A program made the position numbers and the translations under genes. A DNA stretch of 64,000 nt from Jacaranda mimosifolia. Its lineage: Eukaryota > Streptophyta > Magnoliopsida > Lamiales > Bignoniaceae. Every line of letters begins with the position of its first letter. Position 1 is the first letter of the stretch. The stretch is taken from NCBI GenBank assembly GCA_018894105.1, contig CM032124.1:39032277-39096276 (forward strand). The letters are read 5' to 3'. The notes under the pieces are model-generated. The model was given only the letters and a program-made list of their open reading frames with translations, was not told the DNA's origin and did not search any database. Positions 49,229-61,079 of the stretch are shown one piece after another.

Positions 49229-50392
49229 CTTTCTATGATTAGAATGTCATGCTCCCTAAATGGGTCCAATATGAACAATATCACATGCACATGCATACCC
49301 ACTTAGCTTTTTGAGTATAGTTTGGATATGTGATACATTGGGCCCATAGAAAACCCAAAATTATAAAGTTGATGAAACCCAAATAAGCTTAATAAATAAT
49401 TTTTAATTATTTCAAAAGTGCATCAATAAATTTTTTGGAAAAAACTACGCCAATTATTTAATTATTTCTAAAGTAATTTATTTGAAAATGAAAAGCGCCC
49501 CCCCCCCCCCCCCCCCAAAAAAAAAAAAAAAAAAAAAACCTCAATTCCATGCATGAACTCAACCACTAGTTGGTATGTGAATGTACTTGCCAATGCTGGA
49601 ATGTCATGTTCCCTAATTGGGACGAGCAATATCATTCATACATGGTCTTACTTCTTGTATACACATACATCAATCAAGTCATGTTATAATTGATCGAGTG
49701 TTTAGTTCACTCGATCCATTCACTATCATTGAATTAAGAGTCATTCATTTTCTTAATTTAACGATTATGATTAAATCGATTTTATTGCACTTGATCCAAC
49801 TAAAAAAAATAAAATATCAGCCAATATTTTGATAGGTTTGTATAATTTCTATGTAAATCAGGCATTTGACTCATAAAAATCTAAGAAGTATATAAAGTTC
49901 ATCAAATTCAAATAGACATTATTTACAGAGATTGTATTTATTACTTTGATTAAGGATTTACAATAGTTTTATTTTTATTTCTTTTGAAAAATTCAAAAAA
50001 GAATACGGTACATTAGGAAAATTTGTTTTCTCACTTCAAATATTGTAATTTATCTCCATAAATTGAAAAGGTAATTATTAGAACAGACAAAACTTCGAAA
50101 AAACAGTTTATCAAACTGATAAAAGGGGGGTAAATCCAACTAAAGGACTTGTACTACTTCTGTTGTTTCCGCAAAATATTTTGACTCTTTTTCACAAGAA
50201 AGAATTTTACAGCAAAAATTGTGCCTAACAAGAAAATTCTTTTTTGATTAATATCTTTCCAATGTAATTATGTTTATATTTTTCAAAGCATTCCTTTTCA
50301 AAGTAATTTTCATTAGTCGTCTCATGTTACTATTTTTTTAGATAAGTGCAATTTTAAACGTTTCTCTTTTCTTAATGAAAAGTTCCCTTTCA
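49229..50392. other. Non-coding DNA with diverged copies of P450-flank sequence
   Basis: Two stretches resemble sequence near the P450 copies: about 49245-49400 (AATGTCATGCTCCCTAAATG ... TATGTGATACATTGGGCCC) matches about 61262-61445, and about 49570-49640 (GTACTTGCCAATGCTGGAATG) matches about 55590-55660 and 63650-63730. No gene seen. Confidence 0.55.
49498..49538. repeat. Poly-C (19) followed directly by poly-A (22)
   Basis: Two adjoining homopolymers, C at 49498-49516 and A at 49517-49538. Length should be treated as uncertain because such runs are error-prone. Confidence 0.9.
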
Positions 50393-50806
50393 CTATTTTT
50401 TTTTAATTAAAATGAAATTTCATTAAGAGAAGTCACCACATAAATCTGTGATAAGGAAATGGAGGGAGGAGAGGAAATCATTCCAAACCTCACGATCAGA
50501 CAAAAAATCCGACACTCTTGCAATAATATGAGTAATCGAATTCACAGATCGCTTAAAAAAAAAAAAAAAAAGCCTTGAAGATAAGCCATATCTTCTTTCA
50601 ACCTCCTACAATCATTAGTAATGAAACCAACAGTAGAATGGAAATAATTATCTCCATTAATTGCTAGGCCAATTCCTTGTGAATCTGATTTCAAGATTAC
50701 TCTCTGCAAATCAGTTTCTTCAATCCAACTAAGAGCTTCTCTAATTCCCAAATATATACGAGCCATACAAGCAACTCTCCATTGGTCCAGGTAAGAAGCT
50801 GCACAT
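50393..50806 (-). mobile_element. LINE 3'-end fragment (RNase H domain)
   Basis: Minus-strand text AASYLDQWRV, IREALSWIEETDLQRVILKS, DSQGIGLAINGD, VGFITNDCRRLKEDMAYLQ matches the RNase H part of the LINE at 3388-5295 (AANYLEQWKQV, IREALSWI, DDCRKIKEDFAYL). The middle of the domain is missing between AASYLDQW and the later text. A T-run at about 50391-50402 marks the poly-A end, and an A-rich run at about 50555-50571 interrupts the frame. Dead fragment. Confidence 0.8.
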
Positions 50807-52182
50807 ATATAGAGTGGAAAGATTTGTGGAATGGATTTAGTTATGTGAAAACAACTATCTTATAAATTTCAAAAACATTACTAGCCAACATTAAAATATT
50901 TTAATATATATAAGGTACGAATCATTCTTTATCAAAAAATAAAAAAGAAAAAAATTAACTAAACAGGCTTCAAAAATTTATGAAAAATCACTTTAAGGGT
51001 ATAAAATCTATTAAATGAACTTATATCTCATTTTACATTCTTTATAGATACTCAAGTAATCAAGACATTGTAAATCTTGTGAAAAAGAAAAATTATAAAA
51101 TATTTTCTCTCCAATTCATTTTATTTGCGTAGAAAGTGAAAAATTACTTTTGATTGTATCTACTAACTCAATTGAATGTTTATACCAGTCTTACTTTTCT
51201 TGAAAAATTAAAAAGAAAAAATAGTATGATATATCTAAATCATAAATCTTAGTAATTAAGAAAAACAGAAATGAAATTTATTTCTTTCACTTCCAATGTA
51301 CAAAGCACACATTATTAAAAATACATCATTACTAGCATGACATTATAAAATACACAAAAACAAGCCACAAAATTACATAGAATAGAGATCAAGTGGAAGC
51401 CTAGGCTCCACCACAGTAACAAGTGGGATCTTTCTTGGAGTGGAGAGCCCGAAAATTTCCTCCATATTCAATTCTTAGGGCTTCATGTTGTCCGGCAATC
51501 TCCATTTAAACCCATGCAAGAGGTTTGCTAAGCTTGCCTGGATCACCTTCAGGCCCCAATTATATCCTGGACACATTCTTCGACCCGACCCAAATGGCAA
51601 CAGCTCGAAATCCTGACCCTTTACATCAATAGCCTTTCCAATAAACCTTTCTGGACAAAATTCTGTGGGATTTTCCCATAGTGATGGATCCCTTCCAATT
51701 GTCCACACATTTACCAGCACTCGAGTTCCCTTTAAAACATCATATCCAGCTACCTAAAAAAAATTAAATTATATTATAAAATAAATAAATCATATTCCAC
51801 ATATGATTTAATAATTTGTAAATTTGAAAAAATAGTATATACCTTGCAATCTTCACGGGCTAGTCTAGGTACTAACATTGGTGCCACTGGGGTGCAAACG
51901 CATGGTTTCTTTGACGATGGCCTCTATATAAGGGAGATTAGGTATATCTTTCTCTTTTATCCATTTAGTTTGCCCTATAACACGATTGAGCTCTTCAGTT
52001 GCCTTCTTAAAAATCTCGGGCTTCTTTAAGAGCTCGGATATTGCCCACTCCATTGTCACAACTGAACTTTGTGTCCTGCCCGTGAGCAAATCCTGAAATA
52101 TAATTGATTTTTGCAAAATTACAATATACTAGGAGCATATTTTTAAATAAGTGTCTATATTTTTTCTTCTATATAAATATAA

Positions 52183-52579
52183 GGCTATATTTGTTTACTT
52201 TTTCCCACAAAATTTCAACTTTCAAAACAATACCATATTACAAAAGTACATTCCTGAATCCAAAACACTACAAAGACTACCCCTAAAATATCATCCTCAA
52301 AACACTATATATATATATATATACAAATCATTAAAACTATGTAAACACATAAAAAATAATTATAAAATTCAATTTCAATTCACTAACCCAACAAAAAGTA
52401 ACTAATTTAAAATATATAGTAAAATTTATCTCCCACCTAAAAATTTCCAAATAAATAATTTTATCCTAAACCCCAAAACAAAAACAAATTAAAATCACAT
52501 TTCCCCTATCCACTATTCAATAAATTTTCTCAAATCATTTTCCACAATTCAATCAAAACACAAACAAAAACATAACCTA
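52183..52579. mobile_element. Tourist-like MITE in P450 intron 1 (copy A)
   Basis: 397 bp from GGCTATATTTGTTTACTTT to AAACAAAAACATAACC, inverted termini. TAA precedes (52180-52182) and TAG follows (52580-52582). The same insertion is present at the same place in the second P450 copy (62609-63009), so it predates the duplication. Confidence 0.8.
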
Positions 52580-52665
52580 GGTTTAACTTGAATTAAGAAA
52601 AGGGTTCCAAAAAAACAAACAAAACAAAACAAAACAGAAAAACAAAAATAAGTTGCCGTCTAAAC

Positions 52666-53242
52666 CAATGATTAAAAAACCAGATTGGACCGGTCGGTCC
52701 GACTGGGAACCAGCCAAGGTCCCTGTCCGGTTTGATAGATAAATCCAGTTGTTTGAAAAATTGGTGCAAATCGGTGTAAAGCGGTAAAAAATCGATTCAA
52801 TTGGTGAATCGATTTTTTAAAAAAAAACGGTTTTTAGTTTTTTTTTTAAAAATAAAAAAATAAAAAATAATTAAATAAATATTTTTATTTATATTTGAAA
52901 CTTTTATGTTATTTGAGTTGGTGTTTATTATTTTTATAAGTTATAATGGCTTCTATAAGGATATTTTCTAGCAAGTCTTATTTTATGAGTTGATATTTTA
53001 AATTGATTTATGGATATTATTATAGAGTATAGTTTGAAGAAAGTTTCATGGTACTAGGCAATTTTTCTTTTTTTTCTTTTACATATATATATTCATTTTT
53101 CATATTTCTAATATATTTATATAATATTAAATATAATTGTGACATCACACCGGTTGAACCAATGATTAAACCAGTTGAATTGGTCCAATCAATAATCAAT
53201 AAGGCCACCGATTCGATCACCTGCCCGGTTTCTCAAATATTG
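52666..53242. mobile_element. hAT-type MITE in P450 intron 1
   Basis: 577 bp from CAATGATTAAAAAACCAG to GGTTTCTCAAATATTG (inverted CAATATTTGAGAAACC), flanked by a perfect 8-bp duplication GTCTAAAC (52658-52665 and 53243-53250). It ends about 35 bp from the exon 1 donor. Interior has GGTTGAACCAATGATTAAACC-type repeats and an AT-rich core. Confidence 0.88.
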
Positions 53243-54290
53243 GTCTAAACTCATGAGTCCACATGTATTGTAGTTGTACCAGAGTAAAAGCCTTGACGCC
53301 ATGCCTCTCCAGTTTGACCCCCAAAGTGGGATCCTCAGCGAGTTGCAGCAACACATCCACCATATCCCGGTTCGCATAGTTCTCCTTCGTCTTCCTTCTC
53401 TTTTCATGTTCATCAACAACATACTCCAAAAACCTGTCCATTTTCTTGCTCAAAATCTTCATCCTCTTAATATAACCCTGCAAATCCAGAAAACTGATCC
53501 AAGGAATCAAATCACCCAAGTTTAGAACTCCGTTCAGCAAGAAAAGCTCGTCCAGAATTTTCTTGAACTCCTCTGGCGAGACGATGGCGTTTTCATCGGC
53601 TTCATCCAGATACCTCTTCCCCAAAACCACGCGGCTGATCACATTGAAGGTCAGCGTGGACAGATAATCCTTCAAAAGAAAAGGTTTCCCCGAGGATTTG
53701 AACACCTTTTTGAGCAGAGAATTCATTTCCTCGGTCCGGATATACTCGTACGACTCAAGCCTTCTAGCACTGAAAAGCTCCATCAAGCACATTTTTCGGG
53801 CCTGTTTGCAGTATGGGCCGTAGGGTGACCAGAGGATGTTGGAATAATTGTAGGTTGTGTATTTTCCAGCGGCAGTTTTAGGCCGCGTGGCGAAGGTGAC
53901 ATCCATCGTTTTGAGGAAGGTTCTCGCCATCTCCACCGAGGAGCCGACCACCACCGGGCAAGACCCGAACTGGAGTTGCACTAGAGGCCCGTATTTTTGG
54001 GAGAGTTGGTGGATAGATTGGTGAGGGAGTGAGCCTATGAGGTTAAGGTTACCAATAACGGGCCAAGGTTTCGGGCCGGGTGATAAATTGGGCTTTTTGC
54101 GTCGGAATTTTTTTGCCAGGACATACATAAATAAAATCGTGAGCCAAACTATGGCACAAGTAGACAAAATTTGGGCTTCCATGACTAGTTTTAATTGGAA
54201 AAATGTTAATAAAATGTATGAGAATTGAGAACTAATGGGAAATGCCTAAAAGTGTTTGGAGTGGTGGAATTTGGGGTGTATTTTGAGGGA

Positions 54291-54298
54291 TATTTATA
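54291..54298 (-). promoter_or_regulatory. TATA box candidate of the P450
   Basis: On the minus strand TATAAATA lies about 110 bp upstream of the P450 start codon, within typical plant leader distance. No transcript evidence is available. Confidence 0.55.
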
Positions 54299-56339
54299 GA
54301 TGGAAAAGTATGTAAGAAAGGACAATAAAATGGTTATAGTATTGGGGGTTTAGATTTTTAAGTTATCTCATTATTAATTATCATATCATAATTTATGTGA
54401 TTTTTTATTATTGTGGTGTAATTTGATTATCATGATAAATAAATTCATAGGATGTAGCAAGTTAATTTATTATGAAAATTACACATATAAACACGGGCTT
54501 TTAATTTGGTACATGCGAGTCTAAGTATTTAGTATCACTCTAACCAAACAAATGATAAGGTGGAATAAAAAAATTCTATCTCACCTTATCATTCAAACCA
54601 AACTAGCCCTAATTGATTTGTACTATTGTGTGGGGATATTCTATGAAATTTTATGAATATCTCTGACTCTCTGTGAAAATAACAAGTATTTTTACATGAA
54701 AAAAGATGAACAAAGAGAAAAAGAAAGGTTTCAATCTGATGATTTTTTTTTAATCAAATTTGAGATAGCTTGAATGTATCTAAACAACTCCAAAATTAAT
54801 AGATTTAGAGGTAATACAATGATATCCAAATTTATTGTCTATCTAGCTTTATGAGGTATTATTCTAATGAATTTTGTGATTAGAAAGTTTGTATTTATAA
54901 AAATGTGTTACTATGTACAAGAAAGGAGAACAATTATAAAACGTGTAATGTAGTCTTTGTTGGATTATATACATACCAATATGAATAGCTGGACTCTATG
55001 ATGTATTGTTCCGTCGGCTACCGTAGTAAAAAAATTTATACTTATAAAAAAAAAAAAATTGGACCTAAGATAAAGGGAGCAACTTATATAAATTATTCCA
55101 AAATTGATAATTTTTAACATGTGGATTTATTAGTGTGTGGTCGCCATTTATGTGTAGAAGGGACCAATTTACATCTAATAATGTTACCACAAAAAACATT
55201 GATGTGCATCCATAGGCACCTAACAAGTAAAAAAAAAATTATGTAGTTTTAATATATTATTCTAATTATGCTTACAATTTTCAAGCCGATTCCTTTCCAA
55301 AGTAATAAATAATCTCCCATTTTAACTTCTTTTAGATATATCAATTAAAATATTTTTCATTTTTTATCTGAGTGGTCTTTGATTCAGTGGCATAAATTTT
55401 ACATTTTAAGTGTAAAATTAAAAGTTCGAATCTAATAAATCTCTTATATGCGTGAGTATAAAAAAATGACATCAATAATTCTTTTATATAAAATTTTTTA
55501 CCAATTATTGAATTATTTGACAAATTAACTTCTTTCCCAATTTCTTACAAATGAAAAATAATAACTCAATTCCATAAACTCAACGACTAATTGATATGCA
55601 TACGTACTTGCTAGGCTAGAATGTCACGTTCCCAAATTGAGACCAAAATTGACTATCGGACATACATGCCCATAAATAATGTATGCTACCAATTTTTTGA
55701 CACATTTTTATAACTTTGATTAATATATCACTCATTTGGCCTATAGGAATCTTGTACGTATCATACACCCATCAGTATTTTGATCCATATTTAATCATTT
55801 TTATAAAAAGAATATTTAATAATTTAGTATTTATATATATAATGGAATAGAAAATGAACTATGTATTGAAATACATAACCCAATTAGCTATACGTCACAC
55901 GTTTAACTCATAAAAATTTAATTATTATAAAGTCCGTCAAATTCATATAGATAATAAATAGACAGGGATCAAAAGTCCATGGAAAATCATCTAAGATTCT
56001 ATTGTAGGAAATTTATTTCTTTCTTCATCCCATATAAATACTCAACTATAGATACCCAAATGTTAAAATACTATAAATATTATGACAGACAAAAATAAAA
56101 TTATTTTTGATTGATTTTAGTATTTATTTATTTGTTGTGAGAATGCACTTTTGATATTACTTTAATTAAGAATTTATTAATTTATTTTTCTTGAAAAATT
56201 AAAAAAAAAGTGGTATACTAGTTTATTTTCTCACTTCAAATGTATAATTATATATTTTATGTTTTTATTAACTTATCTTCATAAATACAATGATGGTAAT
56301 TATTAGAACAACTGAACAAGGCAAAATGGAAAATACCAA
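54299..56339. other. P450 upstream region, repeated elsewhere
   Basis: No gene seen. About 54925-55740 is a diverged duplicate of about 63035-63800: GTGCATCCATAGGC / GTGCATCCATTGGC, GTGGTCTTTGATTCAGTGGC and GACACATTTTT are shared in order. Confidence 0.6.
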
Positions 56340-56959
56340 CGGGTGGGCGGGGGTTGGGTACCCGAGGGCTCGGGTATCATTTTTTGATACCCAATCCCGA
56401 CCCCCATTTTATGGGGGGACTCCAAGGGGTACCCCCAAAATCCCCACTAAATTTTTATTTTATATTTTTAATAAATAAAAATTAAAATTTTGTTAATTCA
56501 TTATTCACAAATTCTAAATTCCACCTAATATATAATTTTAAAATTTAAATATAAACATTAATATCAAATATATGATATACATCATATATTAACACTTCAA
56601 TTAAATGTATAATACTTAATAATATAATTATTTTTTAAAAATAAAATGGGGGTACTCAATATAATTTTAAAACTTAAATATAAATATTAATGTAAAATAT
56701 ACGATATACATCATATATTGGCATTTCAATTAAATATATAATACTTAATAATATAATTTTTTTTTTTAATAGAATGGAGGTACCCGATCGGGTATCGGGT
56801 ACCCCACCCCAATACCCAATACCTGACCCCCATAATTTTCGAGTACCCCCATAAATACCCGTTCGGGTTGGGGGACTAAAAATACTCAACCCGAACGAAA
56901 AATACCAGATTGAGACGGGTCGGGTACAGGAGTACCCGAACCCAATGCCCACCCCTAAC
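56340..56959. mobile_element. hAT-like MITE with GGGTACCC-rich ends
   Basis: The left end CGGGTGGGCGGGGGTTGGG and right end CCCAATGCCCACCCCTA are inverted. Both arms repeat GGGTACCC and CCCGA motifs. The core contains two tandem copies of an approximately 115-bp AT-rich unit (about 56530-56648 and 56662-56773, each with CATCATATATT and ATACTTAATAATATAAT). ACCAAC occurs at both flanks, but an exact 8-bp duplication cannot be fixed. Confidence 0.65.
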
Positions 56960-57106
56960 CAACACCCAGAGTAAAGCACATCAGACTCATTGGTTTAAGC
57001 GGGCCTTTGAACCAAAACCTGTCTCTAAATCATTTTCTAAGCCCATCATCTCGACTTGGTCCATATGCATAAAAGCCCATTTTATATCAAATTTCCAAGG
57101 TTGTGT

Positions 57107-57250
57107 TTGGTTACATATTCCTAATTCATTTTCCAACTCCTAAAATATAAACAAACAAATATACACGTTTATCAACCCCACTCCTAAAATACACCCTCAA
57201 AGGTCCAAAATACCCTTGCAATTCATTTTCTATACATTCCCCTAGAATCT
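57107..57250. mobile_element. Possible left part of a split Tourist-like MITE
   Basis: The terminus GGTTGTGTTTGGTTACATATTCC is the inverted partner of AAACAAACACAACCC at about 59798-59815, and the text at 59580-59815 resembles the interior of the 52183 element. Between them sit several other insertions. The pairing is inference. Confidence 0.4.
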
Positions 57251-58290
57251 GACAATTTCTAACCCGACCCAACAACCCGACACAAAATTAGTAGGCTTGG
57301 GTTGGGGCTTATTGGGTTGAGTTGAAATTGAGTCGACTAGAAATACAACCCAAAACTTTTTGGTGGGTTTGGGTTGGGTCACGGGTAGGGGTGTAAATGA
57401 ATATTTAACGAATCAGATACATTGTTTCTATATTTATATCCGTTTAACTTTTCAAATATTCAGATACGAATATGAATTTGACGGATATTTAAAAATGATA
57501 TCCGAATCCGCATCCGTCGGATATCGGTCGAATTCGAATATATCCATATCCAATTATAATTATTCAGATGCATTTATGTTTGATTAAATTCATTTGTATT
57601 CAAATTATTTTTTTAATATTTATATTCGATAATAATTATTTAGTAATCTATTTACGAATATACAAATACATGAATCTATAAATTTATAATAAATACATAT
57701 TTTAATTAATAGAAAAAACTATATACTTTCATTAAAAAGAAAGCAATCAAACAAATAATATATTTTCTAATTAATAATTGACTTTATTAGTACTAATTAA
57801 TGTTCATGTTGACATTTAAGTGTATTAATTATAAAGTCAACCAACAATAATTATATTGACTAATTTTATTCTTCAATTTTTCTCTATATTACAATAATTT
57901 TTTAAATTTATTCTTTTTTCTTCTTAATTCATCAATTATAAGTTATATATATATATACACATATATGCATTATGAGATTTTTATTGAAAAATAAAAATAA
58001 TATATTATTTAATAAATATATATTCGAATTAAATATTAAATGGATTAGATACACATTTACCATATCCGTATCGATTTAAATCGAATATCTACTAATCGAA
58101 TACGAATAATATCTATTTTAAATGGATGTAGATAAATTTTGAGTAAATGGATACAAATGCAAACAATAAATAAATTTTCAAATATTCATTTACAGCTCTA
58201 GTCACGGGTCAACCCGACCAACCAAAAATTATTTTTCAGATGACCCATCAACCTAACCCAACCCAACCCAACTCACATAATATTAAATAT
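57251..58290. repeat. CAACCC/GGGTTG-rich element carrying a nested insertion
   Basis: Arms rich in GGGTTGGG (57295-57385) and CAACCCAACCCAAC (58201-58275) flank the hAT-type element at 57386-58200. Without the insertion the two arms are continuous (GGTTGGGTCACGGG + TCAACCCGACC), an inverted-repeat-like unit of roughly 220 bp. Its own ends are unclear. Confidence 0.5.
57386..58200. mobile_element. hAT-type MITE with perfect 8-bp target duplication
   Basis: 815 bp from TAGGGGTGTAAATGAATATT to AATATTCATTTACAGCTCTA, inverted termini. The flanks GTCACGGG (57378-57385) and GTCACGGG (58201-58208) are identical. The interior near both ends has GGATATCCGAAT-type motifs; the core is AT-rich and non-coding. 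Confidence 0.9.
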
Positions 58291-58415
58291 ATATATATAT
58301 ATATATATAAGTTAGATATTCAAAATAAGTAAGGGCCTGAAATGCTAAAAAAAACAAAAAAAGGTAAGAAAGAAGGAAGTCCTAGCTTTGTTTCTTTCTT
58401 ATGCCCAGCCGCCAT

Positions 58416-58493
58416 CAGGGATGGAAATAGGCCAAGTTACTCTTCAGGGGTTTATGGCCTGACGTACTTATAGCTTTCTTTGTCCTAACCTAT

Positions 58494-58531
<38 letters not shown>

Positions 58532-58924
58532 TGATTTCTTTCATTAGTTTTTTATGGAATCTTTTATGTTGTTAGTGTTGCTTTTTGTTTAAATATAAAT
58601 TTGAACTTTTATAATCATACATTTGTTATTTATCATATTGATTATTGCCTATCAAGGTCTATTACAAGTTTGAGTGTATTAATTAAGAATTTAGATTTAT
58701 TTGCTATTTAGATCTAATTGAAGTCTTGGAAAAAAATAGGTTTTTAGGTCGACTTTCAAGCTAAGCTAACACTTTAGTATTTAGTAAAACGACTAGGCCT
58801 AACCTAATTAAAAAAAAAAGTATTCTACTATAGATAATAGGCTAAGCTTAAGCTTGTTATTCTCATAACAGGCCTGGCCTATTTATGCTAAAGCCTAACC
58901 TAGCCTAGTCTATTTCCATACCTT
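58416..58924. mobile_element. hAT-type MITE with an AAT microsatellite
   Basis: 509 bp from CAGGGATGGAAATAGGCC to AGTCTATTTCCATACCTT, flanked by GCCGCCAT (58408-58415) and GTTGCCAT (58925-58932), six of eight alike with both changes C/T. An AAT microsatellite lies at about 58496-58530. Non-coding. Confidence 0.75.
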
Positions 58925-59337
58925 GTTGCCATATACCTTTTCCCCTTTACTCTTTATTTTTTCGCCCACTTGACTCTTGAGAATACCCAAATTATTTCCA
59001 AGTTCAATAGCCTTAGAGATATGATTAAACTACGATACATTCAGTAATTATTGCACTATGATTGTTTTCTATTTTGCTTTTGGTTGGAGAATCATGACAT
59101 TTTTTTTCATCATATACATATGTTAGTGTGCGCTGCCAAAATTATAAAGGTTGTGTGTGATTAGTGATGCAAAAAGTACAAGCCTTCAAATCCACCAAGT
59201 TAATGCCGACAGAAATATTATTCATATTATATATATATTTATTTATGTAATTTATTCCTTCAATGCACAATGAAAATGGATTATGGAAGTCAAATCTACA
59301 ACGACAAGCAATGTAAAATATGGTTTACATTATCATT
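58925..59337. other. Non-coding spacer
   Basis: I see no gene or named repeat. Confidence 0.5.
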
Positions 59338-59518
59338 ATGGGTCAATCCAATTTATAATTAGGTTGACCCGGGCGACCTGATTTGGAGTGGGTTGGTTTT
59401 GGGTTTAAGCTTATCAGGTTGAAAATTAAATTAGTTGGATTCAGGTTGAGCAAATTTATATAATACTCCTATCTTAACCCAACCCTAACCCACGCAACCT
59501 ACCCAAATTACCACCCAT
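59338..59518. mobile_element. Short hAT-like MITE
   Basis: ATGGGTCAATCCAATTT at the left and AAATTACCACCCAT at the right are inverted partners. The interior is GGTTGA/CAACC-rich like other elements in the window. The target duplication is not clear. Confidence 0.45.
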
Positions 59519-60183
59519 AAATTCTCCAACATCTAACCTCTCATTTTTTGTCCCCTACCCAAATTATATATATACAGATACATAAATAATTTTAAAATAT
59601 CAATTTCATCCTACCAACCCAATAAAAAGTTATTGATGTGACATCTTGTGTCCTTCCAAAATACAACCAAAGAAACAAATTTTTTTCAAAATATTCTCCA
59701 TCTACCACCTAAAATACGAAGAAATAACCATCATATTTCCCAATCACACTATCCAAAATTATTCTGTCAAAATATTTTAACAAAATGTTTCAATTTACAA
59801 ACAAACACAACCCAAGATTCTCATCATTGTCGTCCACTCGATGCCATTTCATGTCACTTATGATGGGAGTATCTTTTCTGGTTTCAACGCCTACACTTCT
59901 CCCTTTCATTTCCTTTTCCGCATAATTGCTCTCCAAATCCATAACCATCATTTCTTTCCTTCTGGTAGTACCATTATTAACTCCTTGATCGTTGTCCACG
60001 ATTCCCTTCCTTTGCACCAATCCTCAACTCCGGCCAAAATGGGGCACATACATTATATATCGAGCTATCCTCCTCGACGTTTTCAACTATTTCATTACTC
60101 TGATCTGATCGTTTTAGACGTAGTTGCTTCTTTCCTAAATAATTATTAAAGAATAAATATTGAACCTAACTCATTCTAAAAGC
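59519..60183. other. Non-coding DNA including a MITE-like right half
   Basis: About 59580-59815 resembles the Tourist-like interior (CCAACCCAATAAAAAGTTATTG, then AAACAAACACAACCC). The rest, to 60183, shows no gene; an open frame at 59841-60149 has no recognisable pattern. Confidence 0.45.
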
Positions 60184-60900
60184 TAGCTAGACTAGAACAC
60201 GTCTACTAGGCACTCGCATCCATACACCATACGACTTCTCTACAGTTTCCACATGATGATCACATAAAATCTCATCAAATATCTCATTATGACACAATTT
60301 ACTACATACAAAGCAGAAGGTGTGGAGCTTCTCATATTTGAACTCAACACAGACCCAATCTCCGCCTATCTTTTTTTTTATCTTTATGCTTCATTTAAGG
60401 AGTAGCCGGACATCAATTTCAACTTTGATTCTGAAATATGTGTGCCTAGTTCCACTAAAGTTATATGGATTAGCTTCGATAAATTTCCTAATATAATTCC
60501 TAATATCTCTACAAACACTTTGAACGTGAATCTAGAAGGAAAATCATATATCTACATCCAAAAAGATATATGGAATAAGGAAACCTTTTAAAACTGGTCC
60601 AAAGCTTGCAAATATTTGCTAAGTAGTAAATAATTATCAAATGTCTACAATCTATTTCCAGCATCCTTCTCATATCAATTTCATCAAAGAACAGTAATAG
60701 TTCCTTTATGTAAACCCCTTTTAATTTATCGGGCTCTAGAGTGCAACTAATGTATTAATTCTTCGTAGCACTGAAATTAATCATGCAATCGTTTAAAAAT
60801 CGACCAACAACTGCCCATTAGATCCGTGAATGTATGTTTCCTCTAACCCTAACCCAATTCCTCCTCCTCAACTAAAGATAATTTCAAGAATTTCTCTATG
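60184..60900 (-). mobile_element. LINE ORF1 remnant (DUF4283/CCHC type)
   Basis: Minus-strand text FIEANPYNFSGT (about 60484-60448), RIKVEIDVRLLLK, then GDWVCVEFKYEKLHTFCFVC (about 60364-60305) and YGVWMRVPSRRV near 60190 follows the order of plant LINE ORF1: nucleic-acid-binding DUF4283 domain, then a zinc knuckle. The knuckle is damaged (C-F-V-C-S-K-L-C-H, with Asp where the last Cys should be) and stops occur. The left edge at about 60184 matches the left edge of the copy at 63807. Confidence 0.7.
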
Positions 60901-61079
60901 AAAATGATAAACCAAGTTCAAGGAAAAGATAATTTTATTTCCCACAAATGAAAACTTGTCAGAAGGACGAGGAAACTTCAACTTGTCATAAGAGACAAGA
61001 GAATAAATATTATGTTAAATTGAAAAGAGTAGCTCCTTTTCTTTTACTATTTTAATTAGTAAAATTTGTGGAATAAATT

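Larger units (their letters stand above)
51373..54182 (-). pseudogene. CYP92A-like cytochrome P450, full length but with frameshift and early stop
   Basis: Three exons: 53280-54182 (donor CTCTG|GTACAA), 51843-52092 and 51373-51753; the ideal product is about 510 aa, normal for the CYP71 clan. Exon 1 has the membrane anchor, the SPGPKPWPVIGN hinge and WSPYGPYCKQARKMC (C-helix). Exon 2 keeps the ExxR motif (KETMRL), but its I-helix reads TGRTQSSVVT where relatives have GGTESS. Exon 3 has PERF and the heme motif FGSGRRMCPG. Two lesions break it: one extra base in the G4 run at 51889-51892, after which the conserved text (APMLVPRLAREDCK) is in the next frame, and TAA at 51475-51477 replacing a Lys codon, removing the last 33 or so residues. 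A P450 of this family would be ER-bound and oxidise a small specialised metabolite. It is probably a pseudogene; the family name is from resemblance, substrate unknown. Confidence 0.85.

Noticed and set aside
59841..60149. Open frame of 102 codons before the LINE ORF1 remnant
   Set aside because: No pattern I recognise, and no splice or homology support on either strand.
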